Shown piece by piece: positions 8,905-17,765 of a DNA stretch of 37,947 nt. Source of the stretch: Betaproteobacteria bacterium (GTDB taxonomy: Bacteria > Pseudomonadota > Gammaproteobacteria > Burkholderiales > CAIKXV01); contig CANHBC010000010.1 in NCBI GenBank assembly GCA_947458835.1, forward strand, positions 1 to 37,947, in the 5' to 3' direction. Under the pieces are notes generated by a model. The model saw only the letters and a program-made list of their open reading frames with translations, ran no database searches and was not told where the DNA came from. The translations under genes were made by a program, and so were the position numbers. Within the stretch, counting starts at the first letter, position 1. Every line of letters starts with the position of its first letter.

Positions 8905-10635
8905 ATGGCAGACGACACTCCGCGCGGCATGAAGAAGGGCCTCACCGCTTACGGTGACCAGGGCTTCTCGTTGTTCCTGCGCAAGGCCTTCATCAAGGCC
9001 ATGGGTTACACCGAGGATTCGCTGAACCGTCCGATCATCGGCATCACGAACACCTTCTCCGGATACAACGCCTGCCACCGCAACGTCCCCGACCTGATCG
9101 AAGGCATCAAGCGGGGCGTGATGCTCGCCGGTGGCCTGCCAGTCGAGTTCCCGGTGGTCTCGCTGCACGAATCGTTCGCGCATCCGACCAGCATGTACCT
9201 TCGCAACCTGATGGCGATCGACACGGAAGAGATGGTCCGTGCACAGCCGATGGACGCCTGCGTGCTGATCGGTGGTTGCGACAAGACGGTGCCCGCGCTG
9301 CTGATGGGCGCGGCCAGCGCGAACGTGCCTTCGGTACTGATGGTCACCGGGCCCATGATGACCGGCGACCACAAGGGCGAGCGGTTGGGCGCCTGCACCG
9401 ACTGCCGCCGCTTCTGGGGCAAGTACCGAGGCAAGGAGATTGACGCCCGCGAGATCGGCGAGATCGAGGAAAAGCTCTGCCCGACCGCCGGCACCTGCAT
9501 GGTGATGGGCACCGCCAGCACGATGGCCTGCTGCGCTGAGGCGCTGGGCATGATGATCCCCGGCGGGGCGGCGATACCGGCGGTGATGGCCGATCGCATC
9601 CGCAACGCAGAAGAGACCGGCGCGCGGGCGGTGGCGATCGCCGCCGAGGGGCTCACGCCGGACAAGGTGATGACCCAGGCAGCTTTCGAGAACGCGCTGA
9701 CCATGCTGCTGGCGGTCGGTGGCTCCACCAACGCGCTGATCCACATGGCCGCCATCGCCGCGCGGCTGGGTTTCGAACTCGACCTCGAAGGCTTCGACCG
9801 GATGGGTCGGAAGACGCCGGTGCTGGTGGACCTCAAGCCTACCGGACAGGGCTACATGGAAGACCTGTACCGCGCCGGTGGTGCCACGACCATCATGCGC
9901 CAGCTGAAGCCGCTGCTGAACCTGGACGCACTCACCATCACCGGGCGCACGCTCGGCGAGAACCTCGACGCGGCGCCGCCTGACTGGGACCAGAAGGTCG
10001 TGCGCGGCTTCGACGACCCGGTGTACCGGGACGGCGCGATGGTGGTGCTGCGCGGCAACCTCGCCCCCGGCGGCGCGATCATCAAGCAGTGCGCGGCCTC
10101 GCAGGCGCTGCTGCAGCACGAGGGCAGGGCGGTGGTGTTCTCGTCGCTTGCGGACCTCGCCGAGCGCATCGACGCCCCGGCACTGGACGTGACGCCGGAC
10201 GACATCCTGGTGCTGCAGAACTCCGGCCCCAAGGGCGTCCCGGGCATGCCCGAATCGGGCTATCTGCCGATCCCGAAGAAGCTCGCGGAGCAGGGCGTGA
10301 AGGACATGGTGCGGGTCTCCGACGCGCGGATGAGCGGCACGGCGTTCGGCACCATCGTGCTGCACGTGTCACCGGAGTCCGCGGTCGGCGGGCCGCTCGC
10401 GCTGGTGCGCAACGGTGACCGCATCCGCCTCGACACCGCCGGGCGGCGCATCGACCTGCTGGTCAGCGACGCGGAACTTGCCGAGCGCCGCGCCGCGTGG
10501 GTCGCGCCCGAGCCCAGGCCCGAAGACCGCCGGGGCTATCGCAAGCTCTACATGGAGGACATCGAGCAGGCGGAGCGTGGCGTGGACTTCGCGTTCATGC
10601 GGGCACCGACGCGCGGAGTGGTGCCGCGCGCGTGA
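8905..10635 (+). CDS. IlvD/Edd family dehydratase (dihydroxy-acid or sugar-acid dehydratase)
   Basis: GITNTFSGYNACHRNVPDLIEGIKRGV, IGGCDKTVPALLMGAASANVPS, GACTDCRRFWGKYRG, CPTAGTCMVMGTASTMACCAEALGM, PESGYLPIPKKL...VSDARMSGTAFGTIVLHVSPE. Confidence 0.93.
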   Translation: MADDTPRGMKKGLTAYGDQGFSLFLRKAFIKAMGYTEDSLNRPIIGITNTFSGYNACHRNVPDLIEGIKRGVMLAGGLPVEFPVVSLHESFAHPTSMYLRNLMAIDTEEMVRAQPMDACVLIGGCDKTVPALLMGAASANVPSVLMVTGPMMTGDHKGERLGACTDCRRFWGKYRGKEIDAREIGEIEEKLCPTAGTCMVMGTASTMACCAEALGMMIPGGAAIPAVMADRIRNAEETGARAVAIAAEGLTPDKVMTQAAFENALTMLLAVGGSTNALIHMAAIAARLGFELDLEGFDRMGRKTPVLVDLKPTGQGYMEDLYRAGGATTIMRQLKPLLNLDALTITGRTLGENLDAAPPDWDQKVVRGFDDPVYRDGAMVVLRGNLAPGGAIIKQCAASQALLQHEGRAVVFSSLADLAERIDAPALDVTPDDILVLQNSGPKGVPGMPESGYLPIPKKLAEQGVKDMVRVSDARMSGTAFGTIVLHVSPESAVGGPLALVRNGDRIRLDTAGRRIDLLVSDAELAERRAAWVAPEPRPEDRRGYRKLYMEDIEQAERGVDFAFMRAPTRGVVPRA

Positions 10636-10642
10636 CCGGCAG

Positions 10643-10665
10643 CGGGGCGCGGACTTCGCGCCCCG
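10643..10665. terminator. Hairpin between convergent dehydratase and transaldolase genes
   Basis: CGGGGCGCG-gactt-CGCGCCCCG, perfect 9-bp stem in a short convergent intergenic gap. No strong U-tract. Confidence 0.45.
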
Positions 10666-10677
10666 GAGATGTCCGCT

Positions 10678-11784
10678 TCAGCCCACCGCCTTCATCCGCG
10701 CATCGAGCGTACCCAGCAGTTCGTGCCAGGACTTCACGAAGGCGGCTGCACCGTCCTGCTGCAGCTTCAGCGCGAGCGCGTCGATGTCCACGCCTGCCGC
10801 CCGGATCATCGCCAGCGTCGCGGCCGGTTCGCCATTGCGGCCCGCACCGATCGTGCCGGCCACCCTGCCGTGGTCGGCGAAAGCGAGCAGCGTTTTCTCG
10901 GGCATAGTATTGACCGTGTCCGATGCGGCGAGCGCCTCGACGTACAGTGTGTCGGGGGCGGCCGGATCCTTGGTGCCGGTGCTGGCCCACAGCAGGCGCT
11001 GGGGATGCGCGCCGGCGGCCACCACCCGCTTCCAGCGGGCGGTGGCGAGCAGTCCACGGTAGGCAAGCCAAGCCTGCTGGCCGACCGCGATGCCCAGGCG
11101 GTTGTTCGACGCGGGCGCTACCTTGCCGGCGACCGCGGCATCCCAGCGGCTGATGAACAGGGAGGCCACCGAATCGACGCGCGGATCGAGTCCGGCGTCG
11201 AGCCGGCGTTCGATACCGCGCAGCCAGGCCTCGGCGGCCGCCTCGTACTGCGCACAGGAGAACAGCAGCGTGACGTTGACCGGCACGCCGGCGAAGATGG
11301 CTTCCTCGATCGCCGGCAGCCCCTCCGGCGTACCCGGGATCTTCACGAACAGGTTCGGCCGCGCGGCCAGTCGATGGATATGCAGCGCCTCGGCGATGGT
11401 GCCGGTGGTGTCGCTCGCCAGCAGCGGCGAGACTTCCATCGACACCCAGCCATCCACGCCGCCGGTGCGCTGGAACACCGGCAGGAACAGGTCAGCGGCC
11501 CGGCGCAGGTCTTCAAGCGCGAGTTCGACGAACAGCGCCTCGCCGGAGAGGCCGGCCTTCGCCCGGGCTGCGATGCCCGCATCGTAGGCCGGGCTGCCGC
11601 CGATCGCCCCGGCGAAGATCGTCGGGTTCGAGGTCAGCCCGGTCACCGACAGTTCGGCGATGTAGCGCGCGAGCGTGCCGTTGTCGAGCAGGTCGCGCGT
11701 GATGTTGTCCAGCCAGAGGCTCTGGCCGAGGTCGTGCAGCCCGCGGGTGGCGGCGTTGGGGCGGGGGCTTGCGTGTGCGTTCAT
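10678..11784 (-). CDS. tal: Transaldolase
   Basis: GQSLWLDNITRDLLDNGTLARYIAELSVTGLTSNPTIFAGAI, FVKIPGTPEGLPAIEEAIFAGVPVNVTLLFS, RLLWASTGTKDPAAPDTLYVEAL. Confidence 0.95.
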   Translation of the reverse strand: MNAHASPRPNAATRGLHDLGQSLWLDNITRDLLDNGTLARYIAELSVTGLTSNPTIFAGAIGGSPAYDAGIAARAKAGLSGEALFVELALEDLRRAADLFLPVFQRTGGVDGWVSMEVSPLLASDTTGTIAEALHIHRLAARPNLFVKIPGTPEGLPAIEEAIFAGVPVNVTLLFSCAQYEAAAEAWLRGIERRLDAGLDPRVDSVASLFISRWDAAVAGKVAPASNNRLGIAVGQQAWLAYRGLLATARWKRVVAAGAHPQRLLWASTGTKDPAAPDTLYVEALAASDTVNTMPEKTLLAFADHGRVAGTIGAGRNGEPAATLAMIRAAGVDIDALALKLQQDGAAAFVKSWHELLGTLDARMKAVG

Positions 11785-11863
11785 CGGGGTGGCGGGACGG
11801 ATGTCGGATGCGACATGGTAGCGCCACCCCGTGGCAGGCAGTGTTAAGCCGACCTTCTGCAGG

Positions 11864-12637
11864 CTACAGAACGCCCGACAGGCCGCCGTCGACGTTCACG
11901 CAGGTGCCGGTGATGTAGCCGGCGGCATCGGAGACCAGGAAGGTGATCGCGTTGCCCATGTCCTCCGGATCGCCCATCCGCTGCAGCGGGACCACCTTCG
12001 CGTTGCGGGCGTAATGTTCCTCGACCGTCAGCTTGTTGCGCTGGGCACCGCGGGCCTGCTGTGGTGTCTTGATCTTGCCGACACAGACCACGTTGACGCG
12101 GATGTTGTGCGGGCCGAGTTCCTTCGACAGTGCCTTGGCCAGGGTCGCGCCAGCCTGGCGGCTGACCACCGTTGGCAGCTGGTTGGCGCCCGGCGTCGCC
12201 GCGGCGGCCATCGTGAGGTTGATGATCGAGCCGGATTTCTGCGCCTTCATGTAGGGCAGCACCAGCCGGATCAGGCGCATCGGCGCAAACAGCTTGACCG
12301 AGACGTCCTCCTGCCAGCGCGCCTCGTCGACCTCGTCGAACGACAGCTGGCCGGAGCCGCCGGCGTTGTTGACCAGGATGTCGATCCTGCCGAAGCGGTC
12401 GTGTACCTGCTTCACCCACTGCTGCATCTGCTCCGCATCGGTGGCATCTCCCTGGAAGGCGAGCACCGTGGCGCCGATGGCCTGCAGTTCCTTCTCGACG
12501 GCCGCCAGCGGCTCGGCGCGGCGTGCGCAGAGGGAGACGATCGCACCCTCCTTCGCCAGGCAGAGTGCGGTGGCGCGGCCGATGCCTTCACTGCCGCCAG
12601 TGATCAGGGCGACCTTGCCCTTGAGTCCGAGTTCCAT
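11864..12637 (-). CDS. Short-chain dehydrogenase/reductase (SDR) family oxidoreductase
   Basis: MELGLKGKVALITGGSEGIGRATALCLAKEGAIVSLCARR, DILVNNAGG, C-terminal DAAGYITGTCVNVDGGLSG. Catalytic Tyr not in the usual YxxxK context (reads VVSRQAGATLAKAL). Confidence 0.9.
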   Translation of the reverse strand: MELGLKGKVALITGGSEGIGRATALCLAKEGAIVSLCARRAEPLAAVEKELQAIGATVLAFQGDATDAEQMQQWVKQVHDRFGRIDILVNNAGGSGQLSFDEVDEARWQEDVSVKLFAPMRLIRLVLPYMKAQKSGSIINLTMAAAATPGANQLPTVVSRQAGATLAKALSKELGPHNIRVNVVCVGKIKTPQQARGAQRNKLTVEEHYARNAKVVPLQRMGDPEDMGNAITFLVSDAAGYITGTCVNVDGGLSGVL

Positions 12638-12690
12638 TGCGTTCCTTCCGGGTGTGTGAAGCGTCGAGGCATTCTAACTCGGGGGACGCG

Positions 12691-15390
12691 TCATCCCGCG
12701 CGGCCACGCAGCACGGCCTTCTCCACTTCCAGCACCACCAGCAGCGCCACGCCGGCCAGCAGGATGATGGCGCCCCACTGCAACGGCAAGGGCTCGGTGT
12801 GGAACAGTGCGTTCATCGGCGGCGCAGAGGTGAACAGCAACTGCAGCACCAACACGCCGGATACCGCAGCCAGCACGCGCGGGGTACCGCGTACGCCCCG
12901 CCAGGTGAACGAGGGGGCCTTCAGGTAGCGCACGCTGAACAGGTAGAACACCTCCATGCAGACCAGGGTGTTGACCGCGGCCGTGCGCGCGGCCTCGATG
13001 CTCGCGCCCTGCGAGAGCGTCCACTCGAACATGCCGAAGATGCCTGTGAGGAACAGGCTGGACACGAACACGATGCGCCACGCCAGGAAGCGCGACAGCA
13101 GCGGTTCGCCGACCGGCCGGGGCGGACGGCGCATCACGCCGGCCTCGGTCGGTTCGAAGGCGAGCACCATCGCCAGCGCGACCGAGCTCACCATGTTCAC
13201 CCACAGCACCTGGGCCGGCAGGATCGGCAGCGCGATCCCGAGCAGCACGGCCAGCAGCAGGGTCAGGGACTCGCCACCGTTGACCGGCAGCAGGAAGGTG
13301 ATCGTCTTCCTCAGGTTGTCGTACACCGTGCGTCCTTCCTCGACCGCATGGGCGATGGACGCGAAGTTGTCGTCTGCGAGCACGACCGCGCCGGCCTGCT
13401 TCGCGGCCTCGGTGCCCTTGCGGCCCATCGCGACGCCGACATCGGCCTGCCTGAGCGCCGGGGCGTCGTTGATCCCGTCGCCGGTCATCGCGACGATCTC
13501 GCCGTTGGCCTGCAGCGCCTGCACCAGGCGAAGCTTGTGTTCCGGACTCGCCCGCGCGAATACGTGTGCCTCGCGTACCGCCTCGCGCAGCGCGACATCG
13601 TCCATTGCCTCGACCTGCGGTCCGGTGATCGCCGGCTGGCCACCGGCCATGCCCAGCTGCCTGGCGATCGCGGCGGCGGTGACGGCATGGTCTCCGGTGA
13701 TCATCACCACGCGGATGCCGGCCGCCTGGCAGCGGGCGACAGCCTGAACCGCTTCCGGCCTGGGCGGATCGATGATGCCGACGATGCCCAGCAGCGTGAG
13801 CGATTGCTCGATATCGGCATGCTGCAGGTCATGCCGGTCGCCGGGCAGTACCCGCGCGGCGAGCGCGAGCACGCGCCGGCCGGCACCGGCCTGTCCTTCG
13901 ATGGCACTGCGCCAGGCGGCTTCATCCAGCGGTTCGTCGCGGCCGTCGCGACCGGCCTGGCGGTCACACATCGCGAGCACGCGCTCGGGCGCACCCTTCA
14001 CCTGCACGACCGTCGTGTCGCCGTCCGGATGCAGCGTGGCCATGAATCGGTGCGCTGACTCGAACGGGATCAGGTCCAGCCGTTCGCGCTCGAGCCTGAG
14101 CTCGGTCGGGTTGATCCCCGCCTTCATCGCCAGCGTGAGCAGGGCGCCTTCGGTCGGGTCGCCCGCCAGGTGCCAGCCGCCGGCGTCCTCGTGCAGGCTG
14201 GCATCGTTGCACAGCGCAGCGACCTGGGCCAGCCGCATCAGCACCGGCTCGTTCACGGCCGCCCGCGCGGGATCCAGCGGCTGCCCGTCGCGCGAGATCG
14301 TGCCCTTCGGTGCATAACCGGCGCCGTCGACGTCGAACGTCCGCCCGGCGCAGGCCACCGACTGGACGGTCATCTCGTTGCGGGTGAGCGTGCCGGTCTT
14401 GTCGGAGCAGATGACGGTCACCGAGCCCAGGGTCTCCACGGCGGGCAGCCGCCGGACCACCGCGTGGCGGCGGGCCATGCGCTGCACGCCGATGGCCAGC
14501 GTGATGGTGAGGATCGCGGGCAGGCCCTCCGGGATCGCAGCCACCGCAAGGCCGATCGCGGCGATGAAGGTTTCCGCGGTGCCCATGTCGCGCACCTGGG
14601 TACCGAAGGCGAACAGCGCTGCCGCGGCGGCCAGGATCACCAGCGTCAACCGTCGGCCGAATGCGCTCATCTTCCGGAGCAGCGGCGTGGTGCCCGGTTC
14701 GACCGATTCGAGCATGCGCCCGATGCGGCCGATCTCGGTGTTTGCGCCGGTGGCCACCACCACCGCGCGTGCCTGCCCCTGGGTCACCAGCGTGCCGGCA
14801 TAGCCCATGCACAGCCGGTCGCCGATCGCGGCATCGACGGCGACGGGGGCGGTGTCCTTGTCCACCGGCATCGATTCGCCGGTGAGCGCGGACTCGTCCA
14901 CGCGCAGGTTGCGTGCCTGCAGCAGTCGCACGTCGGCGGGCAGGCTGTCGCCGGAGGCGAGCAGCACGATATCGCCCGGAACCAGGTCGGCGGCGTCGAT
15001 GTCGTGCTGGACGCCGTCACGCAGCACCACGGCATGGGGCGCGAGCAGGTGGCGGATCGCCTGCAGTGCACGCTCGGCCTTACCCTCCTGCACGAACCCG
15101 ATCACCGCGTTGAGCAGCACGACCGCGGCGATCACGCCGCTGTCGATCAGGTGACCCATCGCAGCGGTGATCGCCGCGGCGATCATCAGCACGACCAGCA
15201 GCAGGTTACTGAACTGGCGCAGCAGCCGCGCGAGGGTGCCGGGAGGACGGGCTTCTGCGAGACGGTTCGGGCCGCACGCTGCAAGGCGGCGCAGGGCTTC
15301 GGGCTGGCCGAGGCCGTGCATCCCGGTACCCATCGCCTGCAGGGCAGTCGCCGCTTCGGAGGCATGCCACGGGGCATCGGGATGCGTCAT
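12691..15390 (-). CDS. Type II cation-transporting P-type ATPase
   Basis: Start set at MTHPDAPWHASEAATALQ. IPEGLPAILTITLAIGVQRMARRHAVVRRLPAVETLGSVTVICSDKTGTLTRNEMTVQS (phosphorylation site), MTGDGINDAPALRQADVGVAMG hinge. Confidence 0.95.
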   Translation of the reverse strand: MTHPDAPWHASEAATALQAMGTGMHGLGQPEALRRLAACGPNRLAEARPPGTLARLLRQFSNLLLVVLMIAAAITAAMGHLIDSGVIAAVVLLNAVIGFVQEGKAERALQAIRHLLAPHAVVLRDGVQHDIDAADLVPGDIVLLASGDSLPADVRLLQARNLRVDESALTGESMPVDKDTAPVAVDAAIGDRLCMGYAGTLVTQGQARAVVVATGANTEIGRIGRMLESVEPGTTPLLRKMSAFGRRLTLVILAAAAALFAFGTQVRDMGTAETFIAAIGLAVAAIPEGLPAILTITLAIGVQRMARRHAVVRRLPAVETLGSVTVICSDKTGTLTRNEMTVQSVACAGRTFDVDGAGYAPKGTISRDGQPLDPARAAVNEPVLMRLAQVAALCNDASLHEDAGGWHLAGDPTEGALLTLAMKAGINPTELRLERERLDLIPFESAHRFMATLHPDGDTTVVQVKGAPERVLAMCDRQAGRDGRDEPLDEAAWRSAIEGQAGAGRRVLALAARVLPGDRHDLQHADIEQSLTLLGIVGIIDPPRPEAVQAVARCQAAGIRVVMITGDHAVTAAAIARQLGMAGGQPAITGPQVEAMDDVALREAVREAHVFARASPEHKLRLVQALQANGEIVAMTGDGINDAPALRQADVGVAMGRKGTEAAKQAGAVVLADDNFASIAHAVEEGRTVYDNLRKTITFLLPVNGGESLTLLLAVLLGIALPILPAQVLWVNMVSSVALAMVLAFEPTEAGVMRRPPRPVGEPLLSRFLAWRIVFVSSLFLTGIFGMFEWTLSQGASIEAARTAAVNTLVCMEVFYLFSVRYLKAPSFTWRGVRGTPRVLAAVSGVLVLQLLFTSAPPMNALFHTEPLPLQWGAIILLAGVALLVVLEVEKAVLRGRAG

Positions 15391-15418
15391 GGTGTCGCCC
15401 TGTCGGGGCCGCGGGAGT

Positions 15419-16669
15419 TCACATGGCCGACTGCAATTCCTTGATCTTTGCGAGCGGTGCACCGATCTCGCGCAACACGTTCTCCGGGCCCGGCTGCATC
15501 ATGTTCTCAGGGTGGAGGCGTTTCGGCTTGCCGTGCCACTGCACGTAGCCGCCGACCCAGCGCGAACGTGCCACGACGTGGTGGCCGAAGTTGCGCCGGC
15601 GCACATCGTACGTCGCGAGCGCGCCCGGGATGTCGCCGGGCAGGGCATCGAGCTGGTTGACCAGGTCCAGCGCATCGAGGGCGGCCTTGCTCACGCCGGC
15701 ACCGATGTGCGGGCGGGCGACGAAGGCGGCGTCGCCGAGCAGTGCGACGCGTCCCTTCGCGACCGTGGTCGACTCCAGGTCGTAGATCGCCTGGAAGAAC
15801 GGCTGCTCGGTCAGTTCGAACGCCTCGGCGATCGGCGGCGCAAGCACCTCGTGCGCGGTCTTCTTGATCGCGCGGATCACCTCCGGCCGGATCAGCGGCG
15901 GTGCGATCGACTGGCCGTGGCAACGGCCGCTGGCGTCTGTGCAGAGGTCGGGCAGTTGCGTGTGCTCGTCGGTGGGACGGTACCAGACGAAGTTGTAGCC
16001 ACGATGGCCCGGGCGCACGTCGTCGCCCTTGCCCGGCACCGGGTAGGCCAGCATCATCTCGCCCTCGGGCAGGCCGAACGCGTAGTTGGGCATGAGCTGC
16101 GCATGCAGCGCCGGGGGCATGGCGCTCTCCTGGAGCACGCCCCGCCAGGCGATGTACCCCACGTACACCGGCAGGGCCGACGGTTGCCAGAGCCCGCGCA
16201 GCGTCGATCGGATGCCGTCTGCGCCGACCAGCAGGTCGCATTCGTCGCGCGTGCCGTCCGACAGTTCGACCACGACGCGGTCGTCGTGCTCGGTGAAGCC
16301 GGTGAGCGCGGTGCCGGGCCGGTAGCAGCGATCGGGCAGCATCGCCTTCAGCGGGCGGTACACGCGTGCCCACGCACTCATGATCTGCGGTACGGTCAGC
16401 TCGTGCACCAGAGAGCCGTCACGGTCGAGGCAAATCCGCCGGTTCACCGCGACGCCGATCGTCTCGTCGATGGTCACGCCCACTTCGCGCATCACCGCGA
16501 ACAGTTCCTCGTGCGTGCCGATGCCGGCGCCCCGGGTGGCGAGGTCGTCGCTCGCGCGCTCGTAGACCTTCACGTCCCAGCCCCGGGCGAGCAGCAGGTT
16601 GGCGCCGAACAGGCCGCCGAGCGAGCCGCCGATGACGATCGCGCGGCCCTTGCCTTTCGTGGGTTCCAT
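15419..16669 (-). CDS. FAD-dependent aromatic-ring monooxygenase (2,6-dihydroxypyridine 3-monooxygenase / 6-hydroxynicotinate-type)
   Basis: N-terminal GKGRAIVIGGSLGGLFGANLLLARGWDVKVYERA; GADGIRSTLR; GRVALLGDAAFVARPHIGAGVSKAALDALDL. Confidence 0.88.
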   Translation of the reverse strand: MEPTKGKGRAIVIGGSLGGLFGANLLLARGWDVKVYERASDDLATRGAGIGTHEELFAVMREVGVTIDETIGVAVNRRICLDRDGSLVHELTVPQIMSAWARVYRPLKAMLPDRCYRPGTALTGFTEHDDRVVVELSDGTRDECDLLVGADGIRSTLRGLWQPSALPVYVGYIAWRGVLQESAMPPALHAQLMPNYAFGLPEGEMMLAYPVPGKGDDVRPGHRGYNFVWYRPTDEHTQLPDLCTDASGRCHGQSIAPPLIRPEVIRAIKKTAHEVLAPPIAEAFELTEQPFFQAIYDLESTTVAKGRVALLGDAAFVARPHIGAGVSKAALDALDLVNQLDALPGDIPGALATYDVRRRNFGHHVVARSRWVGGYVQWHGKPKRLHPENMMQPGPENVLREIGAPLAKIKELQSAM

Positions 16670-17688
16670 CAGGACTGTCCTTCCCCGAGCAGTTCGAGCG
16701 CGTTCAACCCGTGGATCAGGTCGCGCTGCTGGTTGGTGAGGCCGGGAAGCTGGTCCAGCATCCCGAGCGGGTCTTCCTCGCCCATGTCGTAGGGCGCATC
16801 GGTGCCGATCACCACGCGATCGGCGCCGACCCGGTCGACCAGGTACTTCAGTGCCATCGCGTCATGGGTCAGGGCGTCGCACCAGAATCGGCGCAGCAGT
16901 TCGAGCGGGGAGGTTCTGGTCCGTGCCCGGGTCTCGTCGCGGCAGGCATGCCCATGGGCGAGGCGGCCGACCTGGTAGGGCAGGTAGCCGCCGCCGTGGG
17001 CGAGGATGATCTTCAGGTCGGGCAACTCGTCGAGCGTGCCGCTGAACATCAGATGGCTAGCCATCAGCACGGTGTCGAGCGGATGGCCGACCAGGTTGGC
17101 GAGGTAGTAGCACTCGAACGAGTCGCGCACGCCGCCGACGAAGTGCGGATGGGCGAACAGCACCACCTTCAGCTCCGCCGCGCGCTTGAGGATGGGCCGG
17201 AACCGTGGTTCGGAAAGCTGCAGGTCCTGCACCGTGCAGCCGACCTCCAGCGCACGGAAGCCGTGCTCGCGCACGCAGCGCTCCAGTTCGGCGATTGCGG
17301 CATCGGCATCCTGCATCGGCAGGGTCGCCATGCCACGCAGCCGGGTCGGGTGCCGGGCCACCATGCCCGCGATGCCGTCGTTGGTGACCCGAGCCGCAGC
17401 CAGCGCGCGGTCGGCCTGCAGCCAGTAGAAGAACACGAACGGCGTGGTCGACAGCACAGAGATGTCGATGCCCTTCCGGTCCATGCCCGCCACCTTGGCA
17501 TCGGCGTCGTGAAACTCCGCCGGGATCGGCGTCTGGTGGCCGTCGCTGCGCCGGAAGCGGCTGACCGCGCCCTGCGCGTCGCGGACCACCTCGATGTCGT
17601 GTTCGCGTGGCCGGGCGGCGATCGCCTCGATCAGCGGCCTGGGCAGCACATGGCTGTGCACGTCCACCACCGGAGTCCTGCCTGTCAC
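16669..17688 (-). CDS. Amidohydrolase family protein (ACMSD/gamma-resorcylate decarboxylase-like)
   Basis: VVDVHSHVLPRPLIEAIA metal-binding N-terminus, ILAHGGGYLPYQVGRL, VIGTDAPYDMGEEDP. GTG start at 17688 favoured because AAGGAG lies ~6 nt upstream; alternative ATG at 17703. Confidence 0.9.
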   Translation of the reverse strand: MTGRTPVVDVHSHVLPRPLIEAIAARPREHDIEVVRDAQGAVSRFRRSDGHQTPIPAEFHDADAKVAGMDRKGIDISVLSTTPFVFFYWLQADRALAAARVTNDGIAGMVARHPTRLRGMATLPMQDADAAIAELERCVREHGFRALEVGCTVQDLQLSEPRFRPILKRAAELKVVLFAHPHFVGGVRDSFECYYLANLVGHPLDTVLMASHLMFSGTLDELPDLKIILAHGGGYLPYQVGRLAHGHACRDETRARTRTSPLELLRRFWCDALTHDAMALKYLVDRVGADRVVIGTDAPYDMGEEDPLGMLDQLPGLTNQQRDLIHGLNALELLGEGQS

Positions 17689-17705
17689 GCGTCTCTCCTT
17701 CATCA

Positions 17706-17750
17706 AACCCGGGTCAGACACGGGTTTCAAATCCGTGTCTGACCCGGGTT
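17706..17750. repeat. 45-bp near-perfect palindrome (REP-like / hairpin)
   Basis: AACCCGGGTCAGACACGG gttt c aaat CCGTGTCTGACCCGGGTT. Perfect 18-bp outer arms; the only interior mismatch would be a G-U wobble in RNA. Confidence 0.85.
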
Positions 17751-17765
17751 CCTGGCCACTGATCT

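Noticed and set aside
8542-10365. 607-aa minus-strand ORF
   Set aside because: Antisense to the IlvD/Edd dehydratase; no recognisable domain.
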